Part shown: piece after piece, positions 5,492 through 7,900 of the stretch
How the letters are laid out: every line of letters begins with the position of its first letter
Position numbering within the stretch: position 1 is the stretch's first letter
Assembly: GCA_027024125.1 (NCBI GenBank)
Contig: JALVSV010000010.1
Location: forward strand, 1-7,900
DNA length: 7,900 nucleotides
From: Methylothermaceae bacterium
GTDB lineage: Bacteria; Pseudomonadota; Gammaproteobacteria; Methylococcales; Methylothermaceae
Direction of reading: 5' to 3'
Notes under the pieces: generated by a model
What the model was told of the DNA's origin: nothing
What the model saw: the letters and a program-made list of their open reading frames with translations, nothing else
The model's database searches: none
Made by a program: the position numbers and the translations under genes

Positions 5492-5842
5492 ATGCGTTTC
5501 AAATTGATCGTGGTGTTTGTGGAAGACGAGAAGACGGACCTGGTTCTCAAGACAGCCAGGGAATATGGGGCCACCGGGGCGACGGTGATCACCAATGCCA
5601 GGGGCGAGGGGATGCAGCGTCCCCGTACCTTTCTGGGGTTGACTTTGGAGACTCAGCGCGATGTGGTGCTGATGCTGGTGGAGGAGCATCTGAGCCGGAT
5701 CATTCTGGAGGCGATTGCCAAGGCGGCCCATTTTGACGATTCCCCAGGCACCGGCATTGCCTTCCAGATCGATGTGGAAGATGCTGTCGGTGTCCGGCAT
5801 CAGGTGGAGAAATTGGTGCCCTTGATTGAGGAGGAAATCTGA
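5492..5842 (+). CDS. Divergent P-II (GlnB-like) signalling protein
   Basis: P-II proteins are small cytosolic trimers that sense adenine nucleotides and metabolites and control partner proteins, often transporters. This 116-residue protein has the fold pattern: strand KLIVVFVED, helix TDLVLKTAREYGATG, strand TVITNARGEG, a T-loop region (about 37-54), strand RDVVLMLVEE, helix HLSRIILEAIAKAAHF, B-loop DDSPGTGIAF (82-91) and strand QIDVEDAVGV. The T-loop looks a few residues shorter than in GlnB and lacks the uridylylated Tyr51; the only Tyr is residue 25. The B-loop lacks the lysines of GKIGDGKIF that hold ATP phosphates. It is therefore not a standard nitrogen regulator. The start is ATG 5492 with GAGGA at 5477-5481. 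Its stop overlaps the next start by one base. It probably regulates the DUF1538 pair. Confidence 0.85.
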   Translation: MRFKLIVVFVEDEKTDLVLKTAREYGATGATVITNARGEGMQRPRTFLGLTLETQRDVVLMLVEEHLSRIILEAIAKAAHFDDSPGTGIAFQIDVEDAVGVRHQVEKLVPLIEEEI

Positions 5843-6255
5843 TGGCGCAAAGAAAAAAAAGAGTGATCCGGGTTCGGGATATCATGAGAACCGATTTCAG
5901 CACCATCGAAGGCATCGCCACGGTGGACGAGGCTCTGCACATGATGAAGCGCCTCAAGACCTCGGTTTTGGTGGTGAAGAAACGTCACGACGACGACGAA
6001 TATGGTCTGATCACATCGGGTGATATCGCCCGCCATGTACTCGCCAAGGACCGTTCTCCCGATCGGGTCAACGTCTACGAGGTGATGGAGAAACCGGTGA
6101 TCTCGGTGCATCCTGACATGGACATCCGTTACTGCTCGCGGCTGTTTGCGCGCTACAGTCTGGTACGTGCTCCAGTGGTCGATGGCCGCCAAGTGGTGGG
6201 TATGGTCAGCCCCAATACCCTGGTGCTCGATGGCCTATATCAGTTGTTGAAATAG
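5842..6255 (+). CDS. Tandem CBS-domain protein
   Basis: The 137 residues are essentially one Bateman module. CBS1, about residues 11-68, begins VRDIMRTDFSTIEGIATVDEAL and ends YGLITSGDIARHVL. CBS2, about 77-133, begins VYEVMEKPVISVHPDMDI and ends VRAPVVDGRQVVGMVSPNTLV. CBS pairs bind AMP, ATP or related ligands and gate enzymes or transporters. There is no catalytic domain, so it must act on a partner. A basic N-terminus (QRKKR) and an acidic HDDDEY loop at 49-54 are the only unusual stretches. It starts at ATG 5842, sharing one base with the preceding stop (TGATG), with GAGGAGGA at 5828-5835. It is the last gene of the four-gene operon and converges on the uspA-like gene 4 bp away. Confidence 0.92.
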   Translation: MAQRKKRVIRVRDIMRTDFSTIEGIATVDEALHMMKRLKTSVLVVKKRHDDDEYGLITSGDIARHVLAKDRSPDRVNVYEVMEKPVISVHPDMDIRYCSRLFARYSLVRAPVVDGRQVVGMVSPNTLVLDGLYQLLK

Positions 6256-6259
6256 CAAG

Positions 6260-6703
6260 TCAGTCTTCCATCAGGCGTACAGCCAGCACATCGCATTTGG
6301 CGTGGTGGATGACGCTGGATGCAGTCGATCCAAGCAGGATTCCCAGACCCTTGCGGCTGTGGGATCCGACGATGATCAGGTCCACGCCTTCTTCCTCGGC
6401 CACCCGAACGATTTCTACCTTTGGACTTCCCACCTCTACCCAACGGCGCTCGGCGGGAATGCCCAGCCTTGCCCCGATTTCATCCAGTTTCTCTTTGGAC
6501 GCTTTGATCAGTTGATCTGTGATGTCGACGTCGAAAGGGATGATGGGGCCATAGATCGAGTCGGTGACCGGAAGGTTGTCAACCACGTGTAGAACGCTCA
6601 ATTTTGCCTGATAACGCTCTGCCAGATCCTTGGCGTGCTCGGACACCTCTTCCCCATGTTCTGAGAAGTCGGCGGCCAGAAGAATGTGCTGATAGGGTTG
6701 CAT
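6260..6703 (-). CDS. Universal stress protein, UspA family
   Basis: Universal stress proteins are small cytosolic alpha/beta proteins, often ATP-binding dimers, induced by starvation and stress. From the ATG at 6703 there are 147 residues, the usual length. The first strand, YQHILLAADFSE (4-15), holds the conserved Asp12. VLHVVDN (37-43) and DLIIVGSHSRKGLGILLGS (108-126) follow, and CDVLAVR (137-143) is the final strand. The ATP-loop motif is present, but the second Gly is Ser116 and the spacing to the last Gly is one shorter than the classical G-2X-G-9X-G(S/T). Six earlier in-frame codons, starting at 6721, are rejected because AGGAGGA lies at 6718-6712, just ahead of the 6703 start. It may be monocistronic, preceded by two palindromes. 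Confidence 0.93.
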   Translation of the reverse strand: MQPYQHILLAADFSEHGEEVSEHAKDLAERYQAKLSVLHVVDNLPVTDSIYGPIIPFDVDITDQLIKASKEKLDEIGARLGIPAERRWVEVGSPKVEIVRVAEEEGVDLIIVGSHSRKGLGILLGSTASSVIHHAKCDVLAVRLMED

Positions 6704-6774
6704 GATGTCGGTCCTCCTCATGTGTGGATTTTAGATTACGCGAAAGTTCAGGAAAACTCACCGTAGAAAAATCA

Positions 6775-6787
6775 TTGTGTGACACAA
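6775..6787. promoter_or_regulatory. Perfect 13-bp palindrome upstream of the usp gene, possible operator
   Basis: TTGTGTGACACAA is a perfect odd-length palindrome, 71 bp before the usp start codon. Its shape, TTGT-N5-ACAA, resembles sites of GntR-like repressors, and its core TGTGTGACACA somewhat resembles a compressed CRP/FNR-type half-site pair. The spacing does not match the standard CRP or FNR consensus. No strong promoter boxes were recognised next to it. Confidence 0.4.
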
Positions 6788-6804
6788 CTCCCTGACCTCA
6801 GTGG

Positions 6805-6818
6805 TGCAACAATTTGCA
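6805..6818. promoter_or_regulatory. Second inverted repeat upstream of the usp gene
   Basis: TGCAA (6805-6809) and TTGCA (6814-6818) form an inverted repeat with a four-base spacer, 17 bp beyond the 13-bp palindrome. It may be a second regulator site or a small hairpin in the yheS 3' region. Chance cannot be excluded for five-base arms. Confidence 0.25.
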
Positions 6819-6854
6819 GCCCTTTGGTTTCCTCTGAAGGTCGGGGCGACAGGT

Positions 6855-6864
6855 TATGATCATA
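6855..6864. repeat. 10-bp palindrome between short direct repeats, 3' of yheS
   Basis: TATGATCATA is a perfect palindrome. It lies between two copies of GTCGGGGC, at 6840-6847 and 6871-6878, 31 bp apart. No intrinsic terminator for the yheS-like gene is visible here, so the element's role is unknown. Confidence 0.25.
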
Positions 6865-6889
6865 TCAGAAGTCGGGGCTTTACCTCCTC

Positions 6890-7900
6890 TCACGGCTGTT
6901 TTGCATCTTCCATTCGTGCCTCAGCCTCCATCCATTCCTCCTCGGCGAGGGCGAGTCGGCGGTCCACCTCGGCCTTTTCCAAAAGAAGTGCCTGTAACTT
7001 TTGTTTGCACTCGGGTTGGTATAGAGAGGGATCGGCCAACTGCTGTTCCAATGTCGCCTTGGATTGACTCAACTTGGCGACCTGTTTTTCTGCCGCAGCC
7101 AGGGCCTTTTTGAGCGGACGAAGCGCTTCGCGGCGCCGGGCCTCTTCTCTCCGCACATCCTTCCTGGAGGGAGCAGTGATACGGTTTCTATCAGGGATGC
7201 TGCGATTGCGGAGTTCCAAAAGCCAGCGCCGGTAGTCATCCAGATCGCCTCGATAAGGGCCCGCACGCCCTTCTGCCACCAGCCAGAACTGATCGGTCAC
7301 ACTGCGCAGCAGATGGCGATCGTGGGATACCAACACCAAGGCGCCGGGATAATCCTGTAAGGCGAGGGTGAGTGCATGGCGCATTTCGATATCGAGGTGA
7401 TTGGTAGGTTCGTCCAGTAACAATAGATTGGGTTTCTGATATACCAACAGAGCCAAAACCAGGCGGGCCTTTTCTCCACCTGAGAATGTGGTGACGGGAG
7501 TGGTGGCACGTTCGGCGCTGAAACCAAAGCCACCCAGAAAGGAGCGCAGCGACTGTTCTTTGGCCCCCGGATCCAGCCGCTGGAAATGTTCCAGGGCTGT
7601 CAGGGCCGGAATGAGCTGTTCCAACTGGTGCTGGGCAAAGTAACCGACTTCGAGGCGATCGGCATATTCACTGCGGCCTGACAGCAATGGCAGCTCGCCG
7701 GCCAGGGTTTTGATCAAGGTGGACTTACCGGCACCGTTGGGGCCGAGCAGTCCCAGGCGGTCGCCGGGATTGAGCGTGAGCTCGACTTCGCGTAAGACGA
7801 TGTGGTCTCCATGACCCAAATGGGCTTGTTCAATTCTCAACAAGGGGAAGGGCAAGTGTTCGGGACGGACCAGCTGGAAATGAAAGGGGGAATCCACGTG
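6890..7900 (-). CDS. yheS: ABC-F ATPase of the YheS type, C-terminal part (runs off right edge)
   Basis: ABC-F proteins are soluble twin-ATPase proteins without membrane domains, many of which act on the ribosome. Visible are 336 residues: the end of the interdomain linker (HVDSPFHFQL, as I recall it in E. coli YheS), the whole second ATPase domain and the C-terminal tail. The Walker A motif GPNGAGKST is at residues 53-61 of the visible part, the YFAQHQLEQL block near 87, the signature FSGGEKARL at 139-147, Walker B LLLLDEPTNHLD at 159-170 and the switch SHDRHLL at 192-198. A charged coiled coil, about 249-332, ends the protein, as in YheS. The first ATPase domain lies beyond 7900. The frame is open through the window edge, so the GTG at 7897 is not the start. 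Confidence 0.93.
   Translation of the reverse strand, partial: HVDSPFHFQLVRPEHLPFPLLRIEQAHLGHGDHIVLREVELTLNPGDRLGLLGPNGAGKSTLIKTLAGELPLLSGRSEYADRLEVGYFAQHQLEQLIPALTALEHFQRLDPGAKEQSLRSFLGGFGFSAERATTPVTTFSGGEKARLVLALLVYQKPNLLLLDEPTNHLDIEMRHALTLALQDYPGALVLVSHDRHLLRSVTDQFWLVAEGRAGPYRGDLDDYRRWLLELRNRSIPDRNRITAPSRKDVRREEARRREALRPLKKALAAAEKQVAKLSQSKATLEQQLADPSLYQPECKQKLQALLLEKAEVDRRLALAEEEWMEAEARMEDAKQP

Noticed and set aside
6775..6787. The 13-bp palindrome as a CRP or FNR site
   Set aside because: CRP needs TGTGA-N6-TCACA and FNR needs TTGAT-N4-ATCAA; neither spacing nor sequence fits, so it is kept only as an unidentified operator candidate.

Overview
The window looks like a stretch of gammaproteobacterial chromosome. 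The evidence is a complete minC-minD-minE locus of the Escherichia coli type, a YheS-type ABC-F protein, a thiC gene behind a TPP riboswitch, and a gammaproteobacterial-style universal stress protein. The base composition is moderately GC-rich (not counted). No genus can be named from the sequence; an environmental lineage outside the enterics is a guess. No transposase, integrase, CRISPR array, tRNA or rRNA was seen.

Layout. (1) 1-639, minus strand: the 5' part of thiC, running off the left edge, behind a textbook TPP riboswitch and a possible promoter. (2) 664-3120, plus strand, divergent from thiC: minC, minD and minE, then a small winged-helix gene (DUF2582 type). minC and minD are separated by an unusually long 221-bp gap with several hairpins. 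(3) 3308-3979: a secreted protein with a Met/Gly-rich repeat followed by a His-punctuated coiled coil built on a 22-residue repeat, closed by a strong hairpin terminator. (4) 4019/4034-6255: a tight four-gene operon with two half-size DUF1538 membrane proteins, a divergent P-II-like protein and a two-CBS-domain protein. (5) 6260-6703, minus strand: uspA-like gene, convergent with the CBS gene and only 4 bp from it. (6) 6890-7900, minus strand: the C-terminal half of a yheS-like ABC-F gene, running off the right edge.

How the genes work together. MinC, MinD and MinE place the division septum, and thiC makes the thiamin pyrimidine under TPP feedback. The most interesting part is the DUF1538-DUF1538-PII-CBS operon. 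Two overlapping paralogous membrane genes are followed, in the same overlapping operon, by two small cytosolic proteins from families that sense nucleotides or metabolites. I infer a nucleotide- or metabolite-gated membrane transporter whose substrate is unknown. The Met/His-rich secreted protein just upstream may bind metal, but its link to the transporter is only positional.
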